18,147 nucleotides of DNA from Methylococcaceae bacterium NSP1-2 (GCA_002256685.1 NQJH01000035.1:1-18147); one strand, 5' to 3'. Positions 1-6,853 are shown, numbered from the stretch's first letter. Notes: generated by a model from the letters alone, not told the origin. Program-made: numbers and translations.

Positions 1-30
1 TTGTTGTCTTGAATATTGATGATGTAACAG

Positions 31-144
31 GGGTAGTGGGTTTTTAACAGACTATCAGGATGAAAGTTGTGGAGTCCAATAGCTTTAGCTATTGGCGAAT
101 CACAAAAAGCTAAAGCTTTTTAACTCCAAATTTAACCAACCTCA
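31..144 (+). mobile_element. MITE-like element, copy 1 (decayed)
   Basis: About 114 bp that matches, in opposite orientation, the element at 1272-1394. It starts with GGTAGTGGGTT and ends with a degenerate inverse (AACCAACCTC). It contains two hairpins in series: CCAATAGCTTTAGCTATTGG at 76-95 and AAAAAGCTAAAGCTTTTT at 104-121. These are bounded by TGGAGT (70-75) and ACTCCA (123-128). The 7-bp direct repeat GTAACAG flanks it at 24-30 and 145-151, which reads as an aged target-site duplication. It has no coding capacity, so it would need a transposase supplied in trans. The exact ends are uncertain by 1-2 bp. Confidence 0.7.
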
Positions 145-191
145 GTAACAGTAAGGCGTGACTTGTTGCTCATTTCCAAATTTTAAGCATC

Positions 192-226
192 AAGACCTGC
201 GAGGTTTTAAAAAACTCGCAGGTCTT
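192..226. terminator. long hairpin repeat downstream of the phosphoesterase gene
   Basis: Perfect 12-bp stem: AAGACCTGCGAG (192-203) pairs with CTCGCAGGTCTT (215-226). The loop is T- and A-rich and can itself pair (TTTT with AAAA), making an almost continuous hairpin. It lies 11 bp beyond the stop codon of the minus-strand gene at 237-1037, where a terminator is expected, although no clean T-run follows on either strand. A related hairpin sits just after the ferredoxin gene at 5282-5314. A 10-bp inverted pair (GGCGTGACTT at 155-164, AAGTCACGCC at 234-243) surrounds it, and the right arm overlaps the gene's stop codon. Confidence 0.6.
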
Positions 227-236
227 ATTCACTAAG

Positions 237-1037
237 TCACGCCGTCTGCGCGTGTTTAGCTTGTTGCTCTAATTGCTGATCTAACAAGTATTGGCTGTCT
301 TCTAGCCAGCGAATAATAGAAATTTTCCCGGTGTTATCTTCAGCGAGAGCGGTGCAGCTTTCTACCCAATCGCCTGAATTACAATAGGTCTTACCGCCTT
401 CCATTTCAGCAATATCGGCATGGTGAATATGCCCACAAATAATGCCATCGACATTTCTTTTTTGGGCTTCTAAGCTGAGAATGTGCTGATAATTATCCAT
501 CACCTGAATAATATTTTTTACTTTGTGTTTTAAAAACGCCGATAGCGACCAATGGCTGTTATAACCCAGCAAGTGACGTAGACTATTGAACCAGCGATTC
601 ATGTCCAATAATATTTCGTAAACCTCACCGCCAATGTAGGCTAAATTTTTATTATTACAGACAATGCTATCAAAACCATCGCCGTGGATGACCAGAAATT
701 TACGTCCATCTTTGGTTTCATGAATTGCATCTAATTGAATATCCACGCCATTAAAGTGCATTCCCGCGTGTTTGCGTAGCTGTTCATCGTGATTACCCGG
801 AATGTAAATAACGCGTGTACCTTTTTTCGCTTTGCTGAAAATGCGTTGCACAATGTCATTGTGCAAGGTCGGCCAGTACAAGCCCGACTTAAATTTCCAC
901 AAATCAATAATATCGCCAACTAAATATAAAGTGTCACAATCAACGTTATCGAGAAAATCGCGTAGTTGTTCCGCCTTACAACCTCTAGTCCCTAAATGCG
1001 TATCTGATAGCCAAACTGAACGATAATGTAAAGTCAT
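237..1037 (-). CDS. Calcineurin-like metallophosphoesterase, LpxH/PlcP type
   Basis: A 266-residue enzyme of the COG2908 group, which contains the UDP-2,3-diacylglucosamine hydrolase LpxH and the PlcP phospholipases. All metal-binding motifs of the calcineurin fold are visible in order: SDTH (11-14), GDIID (41-45), GNHDE (81-85), HGDGFD (118-123) and GHIHHA (202-207). There is no signal peptide or membrane segment, so it acts in the cytoplasm or at the inner-membrane face. The start is preceded by GGAG about 13 nt upstream. The upstream region carries phased PhoB half-sites, which fits PlcP-like phospholipid turnover under phosphate starvation better than constitutive lipid A synthesis. The WP..HNDIV segment after GDIID resembles my recollection of PlcP proteins. 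The family call is firm; the LpxH versus PlcP choice is inference. Confidence 0.88.
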   Translation of the reverse strand: MTLHYRSVWLSDTHLGTRGCKAEQLRDFLDNVDCDTLYLVGDIIDLWKFKSGLYWPTLHNDIVQRIFSKAKKGTRVIYIPGNHDEQLRKHAGMHFNGVDIQLDAIHETKDGRKFLVIHGDGFDSIVCNNKNLAYIGGEVYEILLDMNRWFNSLRHLLGYNSHWSLSAFLKHKVKNIIQVMDNYQHILSLEAQKRNVDGIICGHIHHADIAEMEGGKTYCNSGDWVESCTALAEDNTGKISIIRWLEDSQYLLDQQLEQQAKHAQTA

Positions 1038-1070
1038 GTCCGCCTGCTCCGTTAAGATTACGAAGCCAAC

Positions 1071-1126
1071 AGCATAGCAATCAGATATGACAGTCTATTA
1101 ACCGTTGCGTGACAGTTGTGTGACTG
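1071..1126 (-). promoter_or_regulatory. Tandem Pho box and -10 element of the phosphoesterase gene
   Basis: On the minus strand, four 7-mers recur at exact 11-bp spacing: CAGTCAC (1126-1120), CTGTCAC (1115-1109), CGGTTAA (1104-1098) and CTGTCAT (1093-1087). The PhoB half-site consensus is CTGTCAT repeated every 11 bp; these match at 5, 6, 4 and 7 of 7 positions. Ten bases after the last one lies TATGCT (1076-1071), the spacing used by PhoB-activated promoters in which the Pho box replaces the -35 element. The start codon is at 1037. phoB itself is in this window. I rate this a good candidate, not a proven site. Confidence 0.65.
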
Positions 1127-1143
1127 TCATTTAGCGTAATTAA

Positions 1144-1457
1144 TCACCGAAATACACTCGCATAACTCTCTTGCTTGATGGCTGGACGTTTTAACAAGCT
1201 CTCAGAAATGGTTTTGCCGATAATATCGCGTTCTCGAATCATAATAATTTTAGCCATTGAGTTGGTTTTAAGATAGTGGGTTAAATCTGGAGTCAAAAAG
1301 CTTTAGCTTTTTACGACTCGCCAATAGCTAAAGCTATTGGACTCCACAATTTTTATCCTGATAATATAGAAAATAACAGATTTAACCCACTACCGGTTTT
1401 AAGTTCCAGCAAAATATGTCCGTTTTCTTCTTCGCTAGTTGGGGTAAAATCAATCCG
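1144..1457 (-). pseudogene. Unidentified gene fragment split by a MITE
   Basis: Two minus-strand reading segments lie on either side of the element at 1272-1394: 1457-1395 (ending HILLELKT) and 1272-1144 (LKTNSMAKIIMIRERD and on to ASVFR, stop at 1146-1144). If the element and one copy of its target duplication are removed, both sides join in a single frame through GAA CTT AAA ACC AAC TCA ATG. The insertion adds a length not divisible by three and brings a stop, so the gene is broken. Upstream the frame is already closed by a TAG at 1460-1458, so the 5' end is lost as well. An ATG at 1257 could start a 37-residue peptide, but it has no clear ribosome binding site. I do not recognise the family. 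Confidence 0.55.
1272..1394 (-). mobile_element. MITE-like element, copy 2 (well preserved)
   Basis: A 123-bp element with 18-bp terminal inverted repeats: GATAGTGGGTTAAATCTG (1272-1289) and the inverse of CAGATTTAACCCACTACC (1377-1394), identical at 17 of 18 positions. The 8-bp sequence GGTTTTAA is duplicated directly outside it (1264-1271 and 1395-1402); a ninth base, G, also matches. Inside are two hairpins (1295-1312 and 1321-1340) bracketed by GGAGTC and GACTCC. It encodes nothing. It is the inverted relative of 31-144 and is less decayed, so probably the younger insertion. An 8-9 bp duplication and GGT-type ends are compatible with IS1-family mobilisation, but that link is inference. 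Confidence 0.8.
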
Positions 1458-1503
1458 CTAAACTGGCAAAGGGTTATAATAATTAATAATGGAAAATTTT
1501 TAA

Positions 1504-1653
1504 TTGATAGGGTATCGTAAAAATTTGCCTAAGCTGATGATAATATTAAGCGTGTATCAGGAAAGAGCGAGTTTGCGAGGCGTATCGCGTATTTTTGGCG
1601 TGTCACGTCCGACCCTGACAGCGTGGTTAAAAAGGCAGAAAATTTCATGTTGA
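1504..1653 (+). pseudogene. IS1-family transposase (InsA-like) fragment
   Basis: An open stretch beginning after a TAA at 1501 and ending at the TGA at 1651-1653. It reads VYQERASLRGVSRIFGVSR followed by PTLTAWLKRQK. This is the helix-turn-helix signature of the InsA part of IS1-family transposases (YQER..LRG..R.FGVSR.T...WLK). The zinc-finger N-terminus and the catalytic second half (InsB, DDE) are missing, and I find no recognisable IS ends. It is a dead remnant just upstream of the glycosyltransferase gene. The remaining bases to 1731 show no further recognisable coding sequence. Confidence 0.65.
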
Positions 1654-1731
1654 TACCAAACGCTATGAAAAAAATTATCATCGATGCTTGGCAAAAAAAG
1701 CGAACCCGCATGAATGATATGAGAACCGTCG

Positions 1732-2784
1732 ATGAATAAAATTAATGCCAGCGTTGTCATTCCTAGCCATCGTTTTGATGCGAGCAGTATGCGCCGCCTG
1801 ATACTCACGGTGGATTTGTTTTTGAATCAGGGTTTTGAGGTAGTCATTGCCGATAACTCAGGTTTTATAGAAAAACAACGTCAATTACGCGCAGAATTCA
1901 ATGATGCGATTGTGTTTGCTGCCACAGAAGCTGATTGCAATGCAGCGGATAATTTTTTAGCAGGGTTTGCGGCGGCAAGCGGTGACTATGTGCTGTTTGC
2001 GACCGATGATGATACCTTTCTCCCCGTTGGTGTTCAGGCGTTGGCAAATGCACTAGCCAACTCAACAGGCTGGGCTGGGTTTTGCGCACCGACCGTGTGT
2101 TACGCGCTTGAAGGCACCCGTGTGGCGGCTGTTCCGGATTTAAGCAGTGAGTCTTTGACCGAGCGATTAACACAATGGATTATTTGTGATATTGCCGTGA
2201 GTTTTTACGGTTGTTATAGCAAACGAATTTGGCAACGTTATTTTAGTTTTATTCAGCAACATCCTATTAAACTCGCCCATCACGATCAATTATTGCGCTT
2301 TATCATTGCGGATGCTGGCAATATTGCGTGTCTTAATACTGCATGGTTTGCTTATGATTACAGTAATTGGTCAAACGGGCAAACAGCGCAGAATTCTTTA
2401 GTTCATTACTATACAAAAGCGGGCTTTGATGAACGCGTGATTTATGTGCATTCTGTGCTAGAAGGGCTAGAAGGCGCGTTATGTCAATTTAAACTCGACG
2501 AATTAGCAGGGCGAGAATTTCAGTACGCCGCCATTAATGGTTGTTGGTGGCACAGTTGGCTAACACAGTTTAGACAGATGATGAATAGCCATCGAGACAG
2601 TATGAGTCCTGAGGTATGGCAGTTATTAGAGCCATTAGCGAATTATCTAACCAGTCCTGATGATGCCAATGTTTACCAAATACTCCAGCTATTGTCTGAG
2701 TTTTTGTGTGGTGTTTATGGTAGTGATGGCGGCTTGCAAGATTTTTGGTTACATAAAGCGGCGGCTAGTTTGCGCATTGATTAA
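1732..2784 (+). CDS. Family 2-like glycosyltransferase (TIGR00180-like)
   Basis: A 350-residue protein with a GT-A glycosyltransferase N-terminal half. SVVIPSHR (7-14) starts the nucleotide-binding fold, VVIADNSG (37-44) is the second strand, and LFATDDD (88-94) carries the DXD-type metal/nucleotide-sugar motif. This layout resembles the TIGR00180 glycosyltransferase domain; the C-terminal half (about 200-350) is not recognised. There is no signal peptide or membrane helix, so it is probably cytoplasmic, and the donor and acceptor are unknown. The ATG is the only usable start, since a TGA lies in frame 12 nt upstream, and its ribosome binding site is weak. It ends 3 nt from the convergent phoR stop. 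The upstream region is IS debris, so how it is transcribed is unclear. Confidence 0.75.
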   Translation: MNKINASVVIPSHRFDASSMRRLILTVDLFLNQGFEVVIADNSGFIEKQRQLRAEFNDAIVFAATEADCNAADNFLAGFAAASGDYVLFATDDDTFLPVGVQALANALANSTGWAGFCAPTVCYALEGTRVAAVPDLSSESLTERLTQWIICDIAVSFYGCYSKRIWQRYFSFIQQHPIKLAHHDQLLRFIIADAGNIACLNTAWFAYDYSNWSNGQTAQNSLVHYYTKAGFDERVIYVHSVLEGLEGALCQFKLDELAGREFQYAAINGCWWHSWLTQFRQMMNSHRDSMSPEVWQLLEPLANYLTSPDDANVYQILQLLSEFLCGVYGSDGGLQDFWLHKAAASLRID

Positions 2785-2787
2785 TGC

Positions 2788-4059
2788 TTAATGACAAACG
2801 CGCTTAACAGGAAAGTGACAACTAAAACAACTGCCTTTGCCTAATTCGCTAGTAATGACTAATTGTGCATCATGGCGCATTAATACATGTTTGACGATAG
2901 CTAATCCCAAACCAGTACCACTGACTTTTTCTCGACGCTTCACTTCGACGCGATAAAAACGTTCGGTGACGCGGTTAATATCAACTTTAGCAATACCCTC
3001 GCCTTGGTCTTCAACCGCTAGAATGATGTCTTCTTGGTCTGAATACCAGCGAACTTTTACTATGGAATCATTGGGTGAATATTTAAGCGCGTTGACCAAT
3101 AAATTGGTAAACGCACTGCGCAGTTCTTGTTCATCCCCCATAATATTGCTATCCGCTTCTATGGTGAGTTCAATGCGTCCTGTTAAGAGTGTATCGCCTT
3201 CTCGACAAATCTGACCTAATAATGCGGGAACATTCACACAAGCGGCTTTTTTCTGTTGTGATTCAAGGCGAGTTAATAGTAATAAATCATCAACCAAATG
3301 CTGCATTCGTTCAGTTTGTCCGTGCATTTGTTGAAAAGAGCTGGTTAATATCGGGGAAAGCCCTTCATCCATATCTTGTAGGGTTTCCAGATAACCTTTT
3401 AAGACGGTTAAAGGGGTACGCAGTTCATGGGATACGTTTGCCACAAAATCTTTACGCATTCGTTCCATGATTTTTATTTGCGTCACATCTTGCGCTAATA
3501 ATAGCCGTAGCCCTGCGCCATAAGGCACGATGCGGACTGATAGGGTAATATATTGGTTGACAGGGGAAGGGATAACGACGGGTTCGGTATAATTTCCTGA
3601 GTTGATATAACGAATAAATTCTGGAAACCGCACTAAGTTAGGAATACGCTGCCCTTTATCGGTTTGCTGTAAGCCAAATACATCTCGTGCGGCTTTATTT
3701 GTCCATTCAATTTCGTCATTCTTACCTAACACGACCGCTGCATCGGGTAGTGCTTCGGTGGATTGACGAAACTGGTCAATCATTTTACTGAGCTTCTTTT
3801 TACGCTTTTTGTTATTTTTTCGAATGCAATAAACATGGTAATAAATTTCTTCCCAAACACCCGTGGGCTTATGATAAGTACCACGCGCCATCGCACTCAA
3901 CCATTTTTCAAAGCGGTTGATTTGAATGAGTTGATAAATAAGCAAGCCTACCGTAAGCAATAAGGTCAACTGTAAAAACCAGCCCGTTATTCCACCCGCG
4001 ATAGCGACCAGAATAAACAGTAACAGTGTGGTCGTTAATTCTTTGTGCCAAACTGACAT
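2788..4059 (-). CDS. phoR: Phosphate regulon sensor histidine kinase PhoR
   Basis: A 423-residue inner-membrane kinase that phosphorylates PhoB when phosphate is low. Order of parts: two hydrophobic segments near residues 11-45; a very basic linker (81-92); a PAS domain from about 104 (LPDAAVVLGKNDEIEWTN); the HisKA dimerisation domain with VSHELRTPL, phospho-acceptor H211; then the HATPase domain with the N box (NLLVNALKYS, 319-328), G1 (DQGEGI, 351-356) and G2 (GTGLGLAIVK, 381-390). Length and layout match PhoR, including the absence of a large periplasmic sensor domain. It starts 4 nt after the phoB stop, so the two form one operon. No convincing ribosome binding site is visible, which suggests translational coupling. 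Confidence 0.93.
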   Translation of the reverse strand: MSVWHKELTTTLLLFILVAIAGGITGWFLQLTLLLTVGLLIYQLIQINRFEKWLSAMARGTYHKPTGVWEEIYYHVYCIRKNNKKRKKKLSKMIDQFRQSTEALPDAAVVLGKNDEIEWTNKAARDVFGLQQTDKGQRIPNLVRFPEFIRYINSGNYTEPVVIPSPVNQYITLSVRIVPYGAGLRLLLAQDVTQIKIMERMRKDFVANVSHELRTPLTVLKGYLETLQDMDEGLSPILTSSFQQMHGQTERMQHLVDDLLLLTRLESQQKKAACVNVPALLGQICREGDTLLTGRIELTIEADSNIMGDEQELRSAFTNLLVNALKYSPNDSIVKVRWYSDQEDIILAVEDQGEGIAKVDINRVTERFYRVEVKRREKVSGTGLGLAIVKHVLMRHDAQLVITSELGKGSCFSCHFPVKRVCH

Positions 4060-4063
4060 AATA

Positions 4064-4756
4064 TTAATCTATTAGAGAGAATCGATAACCAAAACCACGC
4101 ACCGTCTGTACTAACTCTTCTCGGCTGTGTTCGGCTAAAATTTTTCTTAAGCGACGAATGTGTACATCAATGGTGCGTTCTTCAATATAAACACTGCGTC
4201 CCCACACTTGGTCTAGTAACTGCGTGCGACTGTAAACTTTATCAGGATGGGTCATAAAAAACTGCATTAAGCGAAATTCAGTGGGGCTGACTTCCAATGG
4301 TTTATCACCAATACTGAGCCGATGTTGTTCGGTATCCAAGACCAAATCGCCTATCATAATGGTACTTGCACCTTGTAATTTACCGGTTCTACGCAATACA
4401 GCACGAATACGCGCGACTAATTCCTTGGGTGAAAATGGTTTAGTTATATAATCATCGGCACCAATTTCCAGTCCGCGTACTTTGTCTTCTTCTTCGCCGC
4501 GTGCGGTCAACAAAATAATAGCAATGTCTCGATACATGGGTTCTTTTTTTAACCGTCTAGCCCATTCGACACCACTGATACCGGGTAACATCCAATCCAA
4601 TAGAATCAAATCAGGCAAGGCTTCATTTAACGCTTTTTGTGCTTCTTGCGCATCTGCTGCCGCAATGGGTGTAAAATCAGCCTGCTCAAGCACCATCACT
4701 AGCATAGCGCGAATAGCATCTTCATCTTCAACAACGAGAATATTACAATTGGTCAT
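4064..4756 (-). CDS. phoB: Phosphate regulon response regulator PhoB
   Basis: A 230-residue OmpR/PhoB-type regulator. The receiver domain (1-122) has the acidic pair E10/D11, phospho-acceptor D54 in LLDWMLPG, T84 and K106 in the YITKPF motif. The winged-helix DNA-binding domain (about 130-228) contains LEVSPTEFRLMQF, the recognition-helix region TIDVHIRRLRKIL and the wing TVRGFGYRF. It binds Pho boxes and recruits sigma-70 polymerase to phosphate-starvation promoters. It is first in the operon, with phoR 4 nt downstream. A possible Pho box upstream (4803-4820) would give the autoregulation usual for this operon. The gene at 237-1037 has a much stronger set of sites and is a likely local target. 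Confidence 0.95.
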   Translation of the reverse strand: MTNCNILVVEDEDAIRAMLVMVLEQADFTPIAAADAQEAQKALNEALPDLILLDWMLPGISGVEWARRLKKEPMYRDIAIILLTARGEEEDKVRGLEIGADDYITKPFSPKELVARIRAVLRRTGKLQGASTIMIGDLVLDTEQHRLSIGDKPLEVSPTEFRLMQFFMTHPDKVYSRTQLLDQVWGRSVYIEERTIDVHIRRLRKILAEHSREELVQTVRGFGYRFSLID

Positions 4757-4785
4757 AATTCATAAGAGATAAGCTGAAATTCGAT

Positions 4786-4820
4786 ATTTTAACAGGGTAC
4801 ATATTACCTTTTTATGACAA
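4786..4820 (-). promoter_or_regulatory. Possible Pho box upstream of phoB
   Basis: The minus strand reads TTGTCAT, four bases, then AGGTAAT (4820-4803): an 11-bp-phased pair matching the PhoB half-site CTGTCAT at 6/7 and 4/7. A -10-like TAAAAT (4791-4786) follows 11 bp later. Only the first half-site is convincing. phoBR operons are commonly PhoB-autoregulated, which makes it plausible. Confidence 0.4.
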
Positions 4821-4996
4821 TAATAACCAAATCATCAAGAATCAAGATGAGTCATGCTAGACTTTTCTGCTTAACAAAAATAAGTGAATGATGAATAATG
4901 ATAACCAGAGTTCACTGGGTGTTCTATCCTTTCAGCCTTTCTGCTAAGATACTAGCCCGAATTCACCCATTTCCACTAACTTTCTGAGTAATAATT

Positions 4997-5274
4997 ATGA
5001 CATTCGTAGTCACTGAAAACTGTATTAAATGTAAATTTACTGATTGTGTAGATGTATGTCCTGTCGATGTATTGACTGCACACTATGTGAGCCAGAATGT
5101 CCAGCAGGTGCAATTTTTGCTGAAGATGAATTGCCAGAAGGACAAGAACAATTCATTCAACTCAATGCTGAATTAGCTAAACAATGGCCGCTGATTACTG
5201 AGGTTCAATCACCGCTACCTGACGCTGACGAATGGAATGGTAAAGAAGGCAAGCTGGACTTTTTAGAAAGATAA
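4997..5274 (+). pseudogene. fdxA: 7Fe ferredoxin gene fdxA with internal frameshifting deletion
   Basis: The ATG at 4997 begins MTFVVTENCIKCKFTDCV and continues DVCPVD (24 residues), the N-terminus of FdxA-type [3Fe-4S][4Fe-4S] ferredoxins such as Azotobacter ferredoxin I. The rest of the protein (CIDCTLCEPECPAGAIF through to the GKLDFLER end) follows at once, but in another frame, from about 5068. The segment that normally joins them (CFYEGPNFLVIHPDE in the family) is absent. A deletion of about 46 nt at 5067/5068 explains both the gap and the frame change. In the original frame translation stops at 5174-5176 after 59 residues. The downstream half alone is open from a TTG at 5044. Both halves look well conserved, so the lesion is recent. 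A cluster-binding ferredoxin cannot be made in one frame. Confidence 0.85.
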
Positions 5275-5281
5275 TAACATC

Positions 5282-5314
5282 AAACCTTCGAGGTTTTAAA
5301 AACCTCGAAGGTTT
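5282..5314. terminator. Perfect hairpin repeat after fdxA, second copy
   Basis: A 15-bp perfect stem (5282-5296 with 5300-5314) and a TAA loop, 7 nt after the ferredoxin stop codon. Its sequence parallels the hairpin at 192-226 (both have CATCAA just before, then CGAGGTTTT in the left arm), yet the differing bases change in pairs so the stem stays intact. It is probably a transcription terminator derived from a dispersed repeat. There is no long U-run after it. Confidence 0.65.
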
Positions 5315-5365
5315 CTCCTGTGTGACGCTCTGGCGTAACCTCCCGCACTTACTCCTCTAAACATT

Positions 5366-6853
5366 ATGCACGCCGAATCTTGTACTTACGTTATTTTTGG
5401 TGCTACGGGTAATCTCTCCCGTATTAAATTAATGCCAGCTCTGTATCATCTCGATGTGGCTAATCGTTTACCGAAAGGAACGAGAATTTTAGCCATCGGG
5501 CGACGACCTTGGAATCAGCAACAATGGCTCACTGAAGTGCGAGACATGATTCAGGCTAAAGCCAAAGAAGCCATTGATGAAATTGTATTCCAGCGTTTTT
5601 GTGATCGCTTGTATTATCATCAAGGCGATATAAAGCAAGAGCAATGCTATAGCGATTTGGCGACTGTTCTCAACGAAAAAACCAATAAATTTCCTAAAAA
5701 TATCGCTTTTTATTTATCCATCAGCCCAGCGGATTTTGGCAAAGTCATGGAAATGCTCAGCAATCAGTATTTATTTGATGAAGATGCAGGCTGGCGACGG
5801 GTGATTATTGAAAAGCCGTTTGGTTACGATTTAGACAGCGCACAGGCGTTACAAAAACGCATTAACCAATACCTAACCGAAGAGCAGATTTACCGTATCG
5901 ACCATTATCTTGGTAAAGGCATGGTGCAGAACGTGTTAGTGTTTCGCTTTGCCAATGTGATGCTCGAACCTTTATGGAATCGTAACTATATCGACCACAT
6001 TCAAATCACTCATTCTGAAGAACTGGGCATAGACAGTCGCGGCGATTATTACAATGGCTCAGGTGCGATGCGTGATATGTTGCAAAGTCATTTATTGCAG
6101 TTGCTCACACTGGTAACGATGGAACCGCCGGTGTCGATGGAAGCCGAAGCGTTGCGTGATGAAAAAGTCAAAGTGTTAAAATCCATACGCCCTATTCCCA
6201 AAGAAGCGGTACACGGTCATGCGTTTCGTGGTCAATACGCCACAGGGCATATCAACGGCGACAAGGTCAACGGTTATTTACAAGAAGAAAATATTCCCGC
6301 TAACAGCGTGACTGAAACTTATGCGTCGATGAAGCTTTATATCGACAACTGGCGATGGCGTGGTGTGCCGATGTATTTGCGCACCGGTAAACGCATGGCA
6401 AAAGCGCAATCCATCATTTCGATTTGTTTTCGTCATCCGCCGTTACAATTTTTTCGTGACACCGCTGTACAGTGCATGAACCCTAACTGGGTGATACTGG
6501 GTATTCAACCAGAAGAATGTATTCGTATTGAAATGACCGTAAAAGAACCCGGTTTAGAAATGCGTACCCGTTCCAGTAGCTTAGATGCCAGTTTCCGTAA
6601 TGAAGATGAACAAGCCATTGATGCTTACGAAGACCTATTATTGGATGTGTTAAAAGGCGACCGCTCACTATTTTTACGTTTTGATGAAGTGGAATATGCG
6701 TGGCGGATTGTTGACCCTATTCTACAAACATGGGCAACCGAACGTGATTATATCGCCACTTACCCCGCTGGCTCATGGGGACCAGAAGATAGCCGTTTAT
6801 TTGATAAAGAAGCCCAATATTGGCGTACTAATTTAACCCCTGAGTGTAAATAA
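5366..6853 (+). CDS. zwf: Glucose-6-phosphate 1-dehydrogenase
   Basis: A 495-residue cytoplasmic enzyme that oxidises glucose 6-phosphate to 6-phosphogluconolactone with NAD(P)+, the entry step of the oxidative pentose phosphate and Entner-Doudoroff routes. The dinucleotide-binding motif is FGATGNLSRIK (11-21); the more common GASGDL form has Asp where this has Asn. EKPFG lies at 149-153. The signature RIDHYLGK (177-184) carries the catalytic His and substrate-binding Lys. Length is normal and the frame unbroken. No clear ribosome binding site precedes the ATG. The stop codon is immediately followed by the pgl start codon, so the two are translationally linked. The downstream partner gene looks damaged. 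Confidence 0.95.
   Translation: MHAESCTYVIFGATGNLSRIKLMPALYHLDVANRLPKGTRILAIGRRPWNQQQWLTEVRDMIQAKAKEAIDEIVFQRFCDRLYYHQGDIKQEQCYSDLATVLNEKTNKFPKNIAFYLSISPADFGKVMEMLSNQYLFDEDAGWRRVIIEKPFGYDLDSAQALQKRINQYLTEEQIYRIDHYLGKGMVQNVLVFRFANVMLEPLWNRNYIDHIQITHSEELGIDSRGDYYNGSGAMRDMLQSHLLQLLTLVTMEPPVSMEAEALRDEKVKVLKSIRPIPKEAVHGHAFRGQYATGHINGDKVNGYLQEENIPANSVTETYASMKLYIDNWRWRGVPMYLRTGKRMAKAQSIISICFRHPPLQFFRDTAVQCMNPNWVILGIQPEECIRIEMTVKEPGLEMRTRSSSLDASFRNEDEQAIDAYEDLLLDVLKGDRSLFLRFDEVEYAWRIVDPILQTWATERDYIATYPAGSWGPEDSRLFDKEAQYWRTNLTPECK

Noticed and set aside
1110..1129. TGACAGT/ACTGTCA dyad as a terminator
   Set aside because: The 7-bp dyad with 6-nt loop overlaps the phased Pho half-sites, which explain it better, and it has no U-run.
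2966..3470. Plus-strand reading frames inside phoR
   Set aside because: They are antisense shadows of a full-length histidine kinase with all motifs.
5044..5274. A stand-alone 76-codon Cys-rich gene
   Set aside because: Its first residues are the out-of-frame reading of the ferredoxin N-terminus. The rest is the normal C-terminal part of FdxA, so it is better explained as half of a broken gene.
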